The position numbers and the translations under genes were made by a program. Under the pieces are notes generated by a model that saw only the letters and a program-made list of their open reading frames with translations, did not search any database and was not told the origin of the DNA. 64,000 nt of DNA from PoT sp049331405 (GTDB taxonomy: Bacteria > Planctomycetota > Planctomycetia > Isosphaerales > Isosphaeraceae): positions 7,626,001 to 7,690,000 of the forward strand of contig NZ_CP186274.1 in assembly GCF_049331405.1 (NCBI RefSeq). The letters are read 5' to 3'. Positions 19,348 through 28,068 of this stretch are shown here, one piece after another (the first letter of the stretch is position 1; every line of letters begins with the position of its first letter).

Positions 19348-19923
19348 TTACTCCGAGCGAATTCGTGCGACGAGGGGTATCAGCAGCAAACCGACGATAA
19401 TGAGGCCGCCCCCCGAGCGAAACGCGAATGCCCACCCCAACGAATTGATGAGGAACCCCAGGTAACTCGGATTGGGAATCCAACGGTAGATGGTCCGTGA
19501 CCAGGGTATGCCCTTCCTGGATGGCGACCAGTCCGGTGAATCGCCGATCAAGGGCGAAGACGGGCCAGATCCGAACGATCCCACCGATCGCGAACAGGGC
19601 AACGCCGGCTCAGCTCATCGCATCCCCATCGAGAATCCAGAAACCTTTGCGCTCGAAAAAGGGGGGAGGAAGGCGAGCAACACGCCAAGTACCCCGAAGG
19701 CGGATAGGACCCATCGGTTGCCGCGATCTTCCTCCTTTCCAGGGTTCAGATTGCCCGGCATCAGCTGTGAGACGCCCATAAAGAGGCAGGTGACTATGGC
19801 GATCGAGATTCGCGCCAGGTGTACAAAGAACGCCGCGAATCCGCCCGAGGCAAGGATAGAGATTCCCAGGAAAACGAAGGTCGTCTCGGCCGAGATGCAG
19901 CCCAGGAGAGATTTGAATCTCAT
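19348..19923 (-). pseudogene. Decayed isoprenylcysteine carboxyl methyltransferase-like gene
   Basis: Conceptual translation across three frames rebuilds a small membrane methyltransferase of the ICMT/NnrU-like type. It has an N-terminal hydrophobic region, GNRWVLSAFGVLGVLLAF, then IRIWPVF-type and DRRFTGLVAIQEGHTLVTD blocks, and the diagnostic IYRWIPNPSYLGFLINSLGW followed by VARIRSE at the stop. The coding frame is broken at least three times. A base is missing in a C/T homopolymer near 19655-19665, a TGA at 19610-19612 stands where Trp is expected, and a second frameshift lies near 19500, just before the RxPSYL motif. The intact gene would have started at ATG 19923. Several independent lesions make true decay more likely than sequencing error. 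Confidence 0.8.
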
Positions 19924-20091
19924 CAATGCCTCGGGTTTGTAGCCCTCGAAGGAGTCAAGTCGCGAGCCGTCCACGAGTCGACAAGTCATTTACACAAGGG
20001 CTTGTGACGGCATCGCGGCTTGTCGAAGATCGAGGACGCGTTGCGTCGACACTGAACTCCAGCATTGGATGGAGACGATGATGTTTGTGTG

Positions 20092-20118
20092 TTGCATTTT
20101 TCGTCAGTATGTTATCAT
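20092..20118 (+). promoter_or_regulatory. Possible promoter of the MJ0042 gene
   Basis: TTGCAT (20092-20097) and TATCAT (20113-20118) lie about 100 bases before the gene at 20219. The spacer is only 15 bases, so this is a weak candidate. Confidence 0.2.
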
Positions 20119-20218
20119 GCGTAGGCAAATCCCGGGGTTCGCTCGCTGATGAGCTTGGACGTCTATCCTGTCGCGCGGTTTCATAGCATTCGAGCTCTCA
20201 TTCTCCACGGGGCCGATC

Positions 20219-21397
20219 ATGTCGCTGGTCTTCCTCTGCCCCCAGTGCGGCAAGCAATTCGAGGTCGCCACGGAACTCGGCGGCAAGCGGGGAAAATGCA
20301 AAGATTGCGGCTCGTTGTTCCGGATTCCCAAAGCCGAAGCCGCCCCGACCTACAGTTCCCCGACTCCAGACCCCTACAAGCTCAGCAAGCCCGCGCCCTC
20401 CCCTCCCACGACCAGGCCAACCTCCGCCAATCCGCCGTCTCCCTATGAGAAGCCGCAGCCACGCTCATTCAAAGCCGCCTACAACGAACCGCCGCAAGAG
20501 GCTCGAATTCCCACCCCTGCCAGTGTATCCAGTCCGGTCGTGGTCGATCCTTATGGGCTCGATGAACCTGCCACCCAGAGACCGTCGTATGATGACGACT
20601 CATATGACCAGGGCTATGACGAACCCGTTTCTCCAATCCCGAGACGGAAGAAACGCTCTTCAACCGGATTTTTCAGTAAGGGAAAGGCCAAGTCGTCCGC
20701 GTCGGGGAGCCACAATAGGTCGGGCCTGGGGCTCTCCATCGGTGGCATCGCCTCGGTTCTGGTGACCCTGGTCGGCTTCGCGATGAAGAAAGGCTTCACG
20801 TTCGGGATCGGGAGCCTCTTCGGGATCCTCAGTTACTCGGATATGGAGCGGACCCTCGAAAAGTACGTGGACCAGACCAACCGAATGGCCACGACCTTGC
20901 AAACGGTTCACGATCCCGGCACCGCGCACGAGGCCGGGCCGAAGGTCGCCGCGATCCTTCGCGAGCAGATCGACCTGCTGAGGGGCCTGAAGGACAAGAA
21001 AGTTCGGAAGTCGTCGAGCGATTCCTTGAGCCAGAAGTACAAACCCAAGCAAGAAGCGGCCGTCAACGAACTCGTCGCCCAGTTGAGGCGAATCAGCTTG
21101 ATCCCGGGCGCGATGCCACCGCTCCTGAGTTTCATCCAAACGCCGCTAGACGAACTTGGTAGCCTCGAGACCGAGTTGGGTGCACCGTCCGGCTCGTCGC
21201 CACAGCCCCATTTCGGACCCATGTTCGGCGGCCAGAGACAGTGGACCATGCATGGGCCGTCGGGACCCATGCCGCCCACTCCGATCATGGCCGGGCCCGG
21301 TCCCCAGCCGATGTTCAATACCCCGCCGATGCCGCCTCCATCACCGCCTCAATTCGGTCGGCCGATGGGACCGCGGTTCGGGCCGCGAATGCATTGA
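20219..21397 (+). CDS. MJ0042 zinc-finger protein with Pro-rich linker and Pro/Met/Gly tail
   Basis: A 392-residue protein of unknown function. Residues 5-40 are an MJ0042-type finger (CPQCGKQFEV and CKDCGSLFRIP). A Pro/Ser/Tyr-rich linker (about 45-145) and a basic segment follow, then a hydrophobic stretch near 170-205 that is probably one or two membrane segments. A helical domain of about 120 residues comes next, and the final tail is rich in Pro, Met, Gly and Phe. The layout parallels the MJ0042 protein at 15729 (finger, linker, membrane, domain), suggesting a shared receptor-like or scaffold role, but no function can be assigned. The start has only a weak GGGG ribosome site. Confidence 0.75.
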   Translation: MSLVFLCPQCGKQFEVATELGGKRGKCKDCGSLFRIPKAEAAPTYSSPTPDPYKLSKPAPSPPTTRPTSANPPSPYEKPQPRSFKAAYNEPPQEARIPTPASVSSPVVVDPYGLDEPATQRPSYDDDSYDQGYDEPVSPIPRRKKRSSTGFFSKGKAKSSASGSHNRSGLGLSIGGIASVLVTLVGFAMKKGFTFGIGSLFGILSYSDMERTLEKYVDQTNRMATTLQTVHDPGTAHEAGPKVAAILREQIDLLRGLKDKKVRKSSSDSLSQKYKPKQEAAVNELVAQLRRISLIPGAMPPLLSFIQTPLDELGSLETELGAPSGSSPQPHFGPMFGGQRQWTMHGPSGPMPPTPIMAGPGPQPMFNTPPMPPPSPPQFGRPMGPRFGPRMH

Positions 21398-21452
21398 GAT
21401 CCCCGATGCAGAGGCTTGCGGAGGCCCCATCATCCTTACGGCGACGCGGGCC

Positions 21453-22316
21453 TCAGTTGCGGTTCCAACGGCGCGGGGGTTCGGACTCGAAACGGCCCGA
21501 GGGGGGGCTGAATTTGATGCCGACCTGCCAGAGCATGTCCGGTTGATGCTTCGCCAGCAGGTATTTCATGACGACCTCGTCCGAGGGGGGCATCCCTGGA
21601 TCCTGGAAGACGACGCAGAGGCGAACTTCCGGGCGATGCGTCCTGGCGTCCCAGACCTCGATGAGTCCGTGTGGTCGTCGAGGGATGCGATAGTATTTCT
21701 CGCCGTTCTTGACGGTGACACAATCGAACCGGCAGAACTCGTCGAACTCCTTGGGCTCGACGACGTCTCGCACGAGTTCGGCCGCGACGAGCTCGGGGAC
21801 GCCGGTCTGATAGGCGGCGGCGTCGAGCTTCATCGGCTCAGTCTCGGAGGTAGGCTGAGGCTGGCTCTTGCCCTCGATGACCCGGAAGATCTCCCACTCG
21901 ACGAGCTTGGCGTAACCGGCCCGAAGCGCCGGGCTGGAGATCACCATCTGCGGGAATCCGCCGGCGATCCGGACGACCTCGTGCGAGAAGGCGTTGGCCT
22001 CGCGCTGGAGCTTGGCCATCCAGAAACGAGGGGTCTCCGCGCGGTCGCTCTCGGAGTAGCGGAACGGTCGCGGGCCGACGTCGGGGATGACGAATTCCGT
22101 CTCATCTCCCTCTCGCTTCAGGGCCCTCAGGACGTCGTCGTAAGTGGCGTCGCCCTGGGTGAAACGCTCGGCGGCCTCCGTCTGCCCCTGGCTTTTGACG
22201 CGGACGCGCCGGTTCGACGGCCTCGCGTGGAAGATCACTTCCCTGGCGCGGGGATCGACTTCGCTCCGCTGGTCGGAGACGTCAATTTCCCAACGGAGAT
22301 AGCCGGTGCGAATCAT
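21453..22316 (-). CDS. Hypothetical protein
   Basis: A 287-residue soluble protein with no recognised family. It has no signal peptide or membrane helix. It is rich in charged residues, has one plausible beta-rich N-terminal part (GYLRWEIDVSDQ onwards) and a C-terminal part with several conserved-looking aromatic motifs (KYYRIPRRPHGLIEVWDARTH). Codon use matches that of neighbouring genes, so it is very probably real. It lies 95 bases downstream of the small Gly-Gly protein on the same strand and may be co-transcribed with it. That would make it a candidate partner, but this is inference. Confidence 0.7.
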   Translation of the reverse strand: MIRTGYLRWEIDVSDQRSEVDPRAREVIFHARPSNRRVRVKSQGQTEAAERFTQGDATYDDVLRALKREGDETEFVIPDVGPRPFRYSESDRAETPRFWMAKLQREANAFSHEVVRIAGGFPQMVISSPALRAGYAKLVEWEIFRVIEGKSQPQPTSETEPMKLDAAAYQTGVPELVAAELVRDVVEPKEFDEFCRFDCVTVKNGEKYYRIPRRPHGLIEVWDARTHRPEVRLCVVFQDPGMPPSDEVVMKYLLAKHQPDMLWQVGIKFSPPSGRFESEPPRRWNRN

Positions 22317-22411
22317 GGGTGATGACTAACGCGTGGAGCGATCGCGACAATCTCGGTTTGCAGAGATGTCTTGGATCATCGATGAATGACGAACCCGAGC
22401 GCGATCGCCCC

Positions 22412-22639
22412 TCAGCCTCCCTGGATGGCGGGGACGATCAGGATTTCGGGTGCCGTGGCGTCGAAGGCCCGAATGGGCCTGGTCTGGCCGGGTCCGTCGA
22501 GGCGAAATGCAAGCCGACCCGCCGTGAAGTTCTCTTCGAAGGCCGTGGCGGCCTCGGTCACCGTCTCGGGACGATTCTTATCCCACTCGGCGAGGCACAA
22601 ATCCCCATAGCCGGTTTTGAGCAATCGCAGCTTGGCCAT
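22412..22639 (-). CDS. Small ubiquitin-like (beta-grasp) candidate ending in Gly-Gly
   Basis: A 75-residue protein. The start ATG at 22639 has GGAGG nine bases upstream; the longer frame to 22735 lacks one. The predicted order of elements is strand-strand (residues 2-20), helix (about 26-40), then strands, closing with EILIVPAIQGG. That order and the exposed C-terminal di-glycine preceded by a hydrophobic strand match the beta-grasp ThiS/MoaD/ubiquitin-like family, in which the C-terminal glycine is activated for sulfur transfer or protein conjugation. No E1 (ThiF/MoeB), JAB protease or molybdopterin gene is visible in the window. It could instead be an unrelated small protein. It lies between the aldehyde dehydrogenase and the 287-residue gene. 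Confidence 0.65.
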   Translation of the reverse strand: MAKLRLLKTGYGDLCLAEWDKNRPETVTEAATAFEENFTAGRLAFRLDGPGQTRPIRAFDATAPEILIVPAIQGG

Positions 22640-22799
22640 GCGAGGTTCCCTCCGTCGGAGTTCCTGAAGGATGCCCACTCGAAAGGAGACTGTCTCTGGA
22701 GTCGAGGAAAACTCGCCCTCGATTGAACGAGCCACCTCGAGCGATCGAGACGACTCATTTTAGTCCAATCGGGGCGGTTGGGCTAGCGCTATGCACGCT

Positions 22800-24308
22800 T
22801 CAGGCACTTGGATGGAAGAATCGCCGATACCATGTCAGGAGTTTTTCCACGCCAGGACGGTAAGGAAAGACCTGGGGGCGGAACCCGCCCGCCCTTCGTC
22901 CGAGGATCGCCTGCGGGGTCGTGAATTCTCGGAGGCCGGCGATGCCGTGGATCCGACCGAAGCCGCTGGCTTTTGTCCCGCCGAAAGGCGCGGAGGCGTT
23001 GCCGGAGGGGGTCACCACATCGTTGAATGTAACCTGGCCAGCCTCGAGGTGTTGTGCCACACCCCGGAGCCGTCGCCAGTTCTTCCCCCATACGCTGGCT
23101 GCCAATCCGAAGGCACTGGCATTGGCCGCATGGATGGCGGAATTCACGTCCGGCATGCCGCGGATCAGGACGACGGGACCGAACACGCCTTCGAGTATGG
23201 GTTCAACGCCATCAATGGTCGATGTCAGCACGGTCGGGGCGTAGAACGAGCCTTCACCCGGCAGGGATTCGCCGCCGCAAACGAGGGTCGCACCGACTTC
23301 GATGGCTCGCCCGATCCTCTGGTGGAAACGATCCCTGGCCATTCTGGAGATCATCGGGCCGAGGTCGACCACGTCGATGCTCGGGTTGCCGACCCTCAGC
23401 GAACGAGCGATACCGGCGACCTTCTCGACCCAGGGGGCGGGGTCGCCGACGACGTAAATCCGCTTCACCGCGACGCACGTCTGCCCTGTCCCGACGAAGG
23501 CTCCCCAGGCCAGGGCGCGAGCCGTCGATTCGAGCGGGGCGTCATCCAGAACAATGGCCGGGTCGAAGCCGGAGAGTTCCGCGATGGCCGGGATCCCCCG
23601 GCCCGCGAGGGTCTGCAAGACGTGTCGACCGCTCTCCAGGCCACCGGTGAAGACGCCCTTTTGGATATTGGCGTCGGTCAGGGCTTTGCCGACCTCGGCG
23701 CCGCCATATACGGCCGACACGAGCCCTTCGGGGAAGCCGGCACGATCCATGGCGGCCTGGAGGCGTTGGCCGCACCTGAGGGCCAATTCCGAGGGCTTCC
23801 AGACGACCCCGTTTCCAGCCGCCAGGGCCTGAGCGATCGCCGGGGCGTTCAAGAAGAACGGATAATTCCAGGTCCCGATGATGCCGATGACGCCGAGCGG
23901 TCGGTGGCCCAGCCTTCCGCCGGAGATCAACAAGGCCCGCTGCCAACCGGCTCCGAACCATTCTTCCCTCAGGGCGATATGGCCCTTCTTGACGGTCCAT
24001 CGGATGCCGTCGAGGCCCATCATCACTTCGCCCAGGGTCTCGCTCCGAGGCTTGCCAATTTCGTCGCGGATGAGGTCGGCCCAGCCGTCGGCATCGCTCG
24101 AGAGGATCGCCCAGAGGTTTCGCAGAACGGCTTTGCGTTCGGGCCAGCTCTTGCGGCTCCATTCGACCTGGGCTCTCTTCGAGCGTTCAACGGCCTCATG
24201 CACGTCGTCCGGGCTGGTCGTCGAGACCTGTCCGACGACCTGGCCAGTGGCGGGGTGGAAGACATCCAGGGTCCCTGGCCCGTGTTGTTGATCCGCATCG
24301 GCTTCCAA
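22800..24308 (-). CDS. Aldehyde dehydrogenase (possibly carotenoid aldehyde-oxidising)
   Basis: A 502-residue NAD(P)-dependent aldehyde dehydrogenase. The fold motifs are present: the IIGTWNYPFFL oxyanion segment near 150, VVWKPSELA for cofactor binding, FTGGLESGR, the general base Glu in IAELSGFDP, and the catalytic Cys in GTGQTCVAVKR. The glycosyltransferase just upstream on the same strand resembles CrtQ, and ALDH-CrtQ pairs occur in C30 carotenoid (diapolycopenoic acid) pathways of several bacteria including planctomycetes. Oxidation of a carotenoid aldehyde to the acid is therefore a reasonable guess, but sequence alone cannot exclude a general aldehyde substrate. The gap to the glycosyltransferase is 48 bases. 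Confidence 0.85.
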   Translation of the reverse strand: MEADADQQHGPGTLDVFHPATGQVVGQVSTTSPDDVHEAVERSKRAQVEWSRKSWPERKAVLRNLWAILSSDADGWADLIRDEIGKPRSETLGEVMMGLDGIRWTVKKGHIALREEWFGAGWQRALLISGGRLGHRPLGVIGIIGTWNYPFFLNAPAIAQALAAGNGVVWKPSELALRCGQRLQAAMDRAGFPEGLVSAVYGGAEVGKALTDANIQKGVFTGGLESGRHVLQTLAGRGIPAIAELSGFDPAIVLDDAPLESTARALAWGAFVGTGQTCVAVKRIYVVGDPAPWVEKVAGIARSLRVGNPSIDVVDLGPMISRMARDRFHQRIGRAIEVGATLVCGGESLPGEGSFYAPTVLTSTIDGVEPILEGVFGPVVLIRGMPDVNSAIHAANASAFGLAASVWGKNWRRLRGVAQHLEAGQVTFNDVVTPSGNASAPFGGTKASGFGRIHGIAGLREFTTPQAILGRRAGGFRPQVFPYRPGVEKLLTWYRRFFHPSA

Positions 24309-24356
24309 GTTGCGATCCCTGTCTATGGTCGTCGAGGCGAGATCCAGGTCGGCACG

Positions 24357-25559
24357 TTACTTAGCCTTGCCTTGGGTTGTTCGGGGAGTGCCATAGCTCG
24401 TCCCGCGCCAGTCGACCTGCCCGGTCAGGCACATACGGATCGCTCGGACGAGGATCCATTCGATGACGACGTTGGCCACCGGATACCACTTCATCGCCTT
24501 CGAGTTGGGCACCGACATCCGATAAACCTGCTGCAGTACAAAGTAGTTGAGGATGTGGTGTACCACGGCCAGGCCGCCGAGGATCAGCACGAATCGGTCA
24601 TGCTTTCCGAACAGCAGCAGAATCAGCGTGGCGAGGAGGGCCAGGTGCCCAGTCTGGCTGAAGACGATCGGGTCGAGGAGACGCCCGATCAGGCGGATGG
24701 GGCTGCGTCCAAGGGCATCGTAGAGGATCCGGCTCCAGCCCCGGACGATCCCGTCAAGCGATGAATACATTCGCGTCGATCCGATCCCTCGGGCGACGGC
24801 GACGCGGATCGGCCTGCGGACCGACTTCATCTGCTTGGCGAAGTAGATGTCCTCGACGAAGCGGTCGCGGACAGATCGGTGGCCGCCGGCGGCTCGATAC
24901 GCCTCGCGCGAGACGAGGATGTACTGCCCGTTCGCGAAGGCGAGCCGATCCTTGTCGTTGTTGACCCGGAAGAGCGGGAACGACTGCATCAGGACGATCC
25001 CGGCGAGCGGCTGGATGAGCTCTTCCCAGAAGGTCTCGCAGCGCAGCTCGAGGATGAGGCTCGACATCTCCGCCCGTTTCAGGCGCGTGTATTCCATCAC
25101 GATGTCGAGGTTCTCGGGGCTATGGTGCGTGTCGCAGTCGAGGAACCAGTACCATTCGCCATTGGCCTGATCCGCCGCGGTCTGGAGGGCATGGGTCTTC
25201 CCCGTCCATCCCGGCGGCAGGTCGGTGATCGACAGCAGGCGGACCCGAGAGTCCTTCGCGGCGAACTCGTTGGCGATCTCGGCCGTCCGGTCGGTGCTGC
25301 GGTCGTCGATGACGATGATTTCGAGGTTGCTGTAGGTTTGGGCGCAGACCGAGGCTAGGCAATCGGCGATCGCCGCCTCCTCATTCCTGGCCGGGATCAT
25401 GACGGTCACGATGGGCGGACGTGTCCCGGTAAACCGCGGCGACAGGGTCGTCAGGACGTCGATTCTTTGGAACGCATACCAGAGGACAAGCTGCCGAATC
25501 GGCCAGATGGCGACGATGACCCCATAGACCCAGAGGATCGTCAACTCGGTACTCGTCAT
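24357..25559 (-). CDS. Membrane glycosyltransferase family 2 (CrtQ-like)
   Basis: A 400-residue membrane glycosyltransferase. One N-terminal helix (about 7-30) precedes a GT-A domain with VTVMIPARNEE near residue 52, the IIVIDDRSTDRT segment, a PPGWTGKTHAL loop and the metal-binding FLDCDTHH. Acceptor-side residues follow, including FVEDIYFAKQMK, and there are three or four C-terminal membrane helices. This order of elements, especially GWTGKTHA, is typical of CrtQ-type enzymes that glycosylate diapolycopenoic acid, and of related hopanoid glycosyltransferases. The gene overlaps the upstream membrane-protein gene by four bases and precedes the aldehyde dehydrogenase, forming a likely operon. 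The acceptor is inferred, not proven. Confidence 0.85.
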   Translation of the reverse strand: MTSTELTILWVYGVIVAIWPIRQLVLWYAFQRIDVLTTLSPRFTGTRPPIVTVMIPARNEEAAIADCLASVCAQTYSNLEIIVIDDRSTDRTAEIANEFAAKDSRVRLLSITDLPPGWTGKTHALQTAADQANGEWYWFLDCDTHHSPENLDIVMEYTRLKRAEMSSLILELRCETFWEELIQPLAGIVLMQSFPLFRVNNDKDRLAFANGQYILVSREAYRAAGGHRSVRDRFVEDIYFAKQMKSVRRPIRVAVARGIGSTRMYSSLDGIVRGWSRILYDALGRSPIRLIGRLLDPIVFSQTGHLALLATLILLLFGKHDRFVLILGGLAVVHHILNYFVLQQVYRMSVPNSKAMKWYPVANVVIEWILVRAIRMCLTGQVDWRGTSYGTPRTTQGKAK

Positions 25560-26032
25560 AATTTGGGCTCATCCGCAACGGGCATGGGGGATTCGAAATC
25601 GTCGAGTTCGTGAGACCTGGGAATGGCCAGGCAACCGAGGGCCAGGGCCGCCATCCAGAAAGGTAGGACCGAGTCGACGGTCGGTCGAACGGTCCAGCCG
25701 AAAACGAGGCCGAGAGGGATGGTCAGTGATGCTACCAAAGCCGAGCCGACATGGGACCAATAAAAACGCTTTGATCTGTGGAAAGGGTCGCGCAAAGCGG
25801 ACCGGGCTCCCCCGAACCGACGTACGAAGAAGCTCGACACGATCAGGACGAGGAGTGCCCCTAGCATCAGTTGCCTGTTATGCGAGCTCGTCCTCCAGGC
25901 GGCGACCTGGTCTCGCCAGCGCAAGATCGGGCCGCTCACGGCGATCCCCGCCGCGATGCCGATCAGGACGTTGAGCACCGCCTGCCGGGTCTTCTCCAGG
26001 CATTTCCTGGAGGCGTCGTCGAGTTGAACCAT
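25556..26032 (-). CDS. Small membrane protein
   Basis: A 158-residue protein with about four hydrophobic segments (near residues 18-35, 52-70, 92-110 and 122-138) separated by short basic loops. I recognise no family. It overlaps the glycosyltransferase start by four bases and begins one base after the stop codon of the upstream gene, so it is translated within a tight three-gene run. It may anchor or assist the glycosyltransferase, or simply share its promoter. Confidence 0.7.
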   Translation of the reverse strand: MVQLDDASRKCLEKTRQAVLNVLIGIAAGIAVSGPILRWRDQVAAWRTSSHNRQLMLGALLVLIVSSFFVRRFGGARSALRDPFHRSKRFYWSHVGSALVASLTIPLGLVFGWTVRPTVDSVLPFWMAALALGCLAIPRSHELDDFESPMPVADEPKL

Positions 26033-26033
26033 C

Positions 26034-26576
26034 TCAGTCGCGTACCCCGCCCTGCGAGATGACCCGGCGCCTGAGCGCCAGGATCAGTTCCACTTGACCG
26101 ATCGGCAATTCCGTCGCTCGAGCGATCTCGTCCGCCGTATGCCCCGAATCAGCCAGGATCCAGATCCCCCCGAAACGGTCCGAGAGTTCCTCGGCCGCGT
26201 CGTTCGTGGGCTGAGGCTCCCCCGCCGAGAGGTTGGGGATCGCGATCAAGGTCGGGCTCGTCATCGGCTCGAACGAATGCGGCCGATCCATCCGGATCGA
26301 CGAGCCATCGGCTCTGCCCTTTCGAGGTTGAGATGGAGAAGACCCCAGGGAATCCGGATTCTGGTCTTTCTCGCCGGACGGGAGCTCGAGAATGCGTCTC
26401 AGCAACTCCTCGATCGTCTTCTGGCGCGCATCGAATTCCTCGATTCGCTTCAACACACTGCTCGGGGCGAGCGCCTTGACCCGGCGTCGAAGTCGCCGGA
26501 GTGCGAAGAGGATCACGATGAGGAGGCCGCCGTTGGCCATCACCAGGCCAATCAGGACGGACTGTGCCTGCGACAT
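26034..26576 (-). CDS. Membrane-anchored protein with coiled coil and C-terminal helix-turn-helix-like motif
   Basis: A 180-residue protein. It has one N-terminal membrane helix (residues 6-26), a basic region, a short coiled-coil stretch (about 40-66), a Pro/Ser-rich linker, and a C-terminal segment HTADEIARATELPIGQVELI that resembles the helix-turn-helix of DUF6115-type proteins. It is the first gene of the run leading to the glycosyltransferase and aldehyde dehydrogenase. A regulatory or scaffold role is possible, but no function is known. Confidence 0.7.
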   Translation of the reverse strand: MSQAQSVLIGLVMANGGLLIVILFALRRLRRRVKALAPSSVLKRIEEFDARQKTIEELLRRILELPSGEKDQNPDSLGSSPSQPRKGRADGSSIRMDRPHSFEPMTSPTLIAIPNLSAGEPQPTNDAAEELSDRFGGIWILADSGHTADEIARATELPIGQVELILALRRRVISQGGVRD

Positions 26577-26877
26577 GGTGCGAATCCCTCCCTGGACACC
26601 TCAAGGCTCTGGACTGATCGGGGTTCCCTGACCTGGCCCACGGACGTGTGAAGTGGCCTGGTCCGATGGATCCTCCGCCCGAGGTCTCTGCACGGTCGGC
26701 CTGTGATCGTTGGAAAGGGGAATCTTGCGGTGAGTTCGTCGTTCTCGAAAGGAGAGACGAATTCAGCCGGCATTCTCCACTTCCAGCGTTCGTGCACGAC
26801 CTTTGTTCATTGTAATCGGACGATTACGCGATCATGGATCGCACAAAATGTTCGAGACCCACAAGAAGATCCGAATC
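26577..26877. other. Intergenic region with no gene
   Basis: About 300 bases between the stop of larC and the start of the three-gene membrane run, both on the minus strand. It probably holds the promoter of that run. No convincing hexamers, repeats or small genes were found. Confidence 0.45.
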
Positions 26878-28068
26878 TTAGCCCGTGGTCACATCCGGCG
26901 GCGTGGCCGAGAGCTTGTAAGCCTCGTAGGCGGCTTCGCTGACCTCGCGAAGGGCGACCTGGTGCGTGGCCGCAGCCCTGGCGCAGTCGTCGTGCTCGGG
27001 ACTGAACGCGGGTGGACGGCCGTCGATCCAGCCAAGTTTGCCCCTGATAACGCCATACTTGGTTTCGACCTGGACCGCCTTGCGTCGGAGCTTGTGCCGG
27101 CTCACCGGGTATCGGCGGATGCCCAGCGTGGTCGTCTCGCGAAACATGATGGCCTCCAGATCGAGGATCCGAGGCTCTTCGCAGATGACGCTAAGCATCA
27201 CGCCCGGCCGGTTCTTCTTCATCTGGATCGCCGTGACGAAGGCGTCGAGGGCCCCCGCCGCCATGAGTTGCTCGGTGGTGTAGCCGACGACTTCACCGGG
27301 CAGGTCGTCGAGATTCGTCTCCAGGACCCATACGCGGTCGGCGCCCGAAGGCAGTTCGATCGTGCCTACGAACAGGCGGAGGATGTTCGCCTGGGTCGGC
27401 AGGTCCTTCGTCCCCGCGCCGAGGCCGATCGACTCGATGGTCATCGCCGGGAGCGGCCCGAACCGTTCGCAGACCGTCCCGAGGATCGCGGCCCCCGTCG
27501 GTGTGGTCAACTCCATACGAACGCTCGACTCGGCCAGCGGGATTCCCTTGAGCAATTCGGCCGTCCCCGGGGCGGGCAAAGGCATCAGGCCATGCGCGGC
27601 CTTGACCGACCCGACGCCCGTGGGGACCGGACTTGACTCAAACCGCTCGACTCCGAGAGACTCGAGCCCGACCGCGGCGCCAACGATATCGACGATCGAG
27701 TCCACCGCCCCGACTTCATGGAAGTGGATCCGGTTGAGGTCGATGCCGTGGACCGCGGCCTCGGCCTCGCCCAGTCGATGGAAGATCTTCAAGGAGAGGT
27801 CACGCTGGCGAGGGGTAAGCGTGCTCTTTTCGATGAGGGCCTCGATCTGACGCAAGTAACGGTGAGATTGCTCTTCAGGCGCGAGAACCTTGGCGTGCGT
27901 GGCGCGGAAGCCGGCCCGCCGCACGGTCTCGAAGGTCAACTCACAAGGCAAGCCGAGGCTCGCGATCGCGGATAGGATGAGACCAGGCTCAACACCGGCA
28001 TCAACCAGGGCTCCGAGGGTCATATCGCCGGAGATTCCGCTGAAGCAGTCGAAATATCCGATCCGCAC
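26878..28068 (-). CDS. larC: Nickel pincer cofactor biosynthesis protein LarC
   Basis: A 396-residue LarC homologue. LarC inserts nickel into the pyridinium dithiocarboxylate precursor in a CTP-dependent step, completing the nickel-pincer cofactor used by lactate racemase-type enzymes. The N-terminal CFSGISGDMTLGAL motif, the NRIHFHEVGAVDSIVDI block, the ELTTPTGAAI segment and the C-terminal MKKNRPGVMLSVIC region are all typical of the family. Length is normal for an uninterrupted LarC; some bacteria make it by programmed frameshift. No larB, larE or lactate-racemase-like gene is seen in the window, so its partner genes must lie elsewhere. Confidence 0.93.
   Translation of the reverse strand: MRIGYFDCFSGISGDMTLGALVDAGVEPGLILSAIASLGLPCELTFETVRRAGFRATHAKVLAPEEQSHRYLRQIEALIEKSTLTPRQRDLSLKIFHRLGEAEAAVHGIDLNRIHFHEVGAVDSIVDIVGAAVGLESLGVERFESSPVPTGVGSVKAAHGLMPLPAPGTAELLKGIPLAESSVRMELTTPTGAAILGTVCERFGPLPAMTIESIGLGAGTKDLPTQANILRLFVGTIELPSGADRVWVLETNLDDLPGEVVGYTTEQLMAAGALDAFVTAIQMKKNRPGVMLSVICEEPRILDLEAIMFRETTTLGIRRYPVSRHKLRRKAVQVETKYGVIRGKLGWIDGRPPAFSPEHDDCARAAATHQVALREVSEAAYEAYKLSATPPDVTTG

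Noticed and set aside
22791..24764. 657-codon open frame opposite the aldehyde dehydrogenase
   Set aside because: It is a high-GC third-position shadow of the clear ALDH gene, with no family signal and atypical composition.
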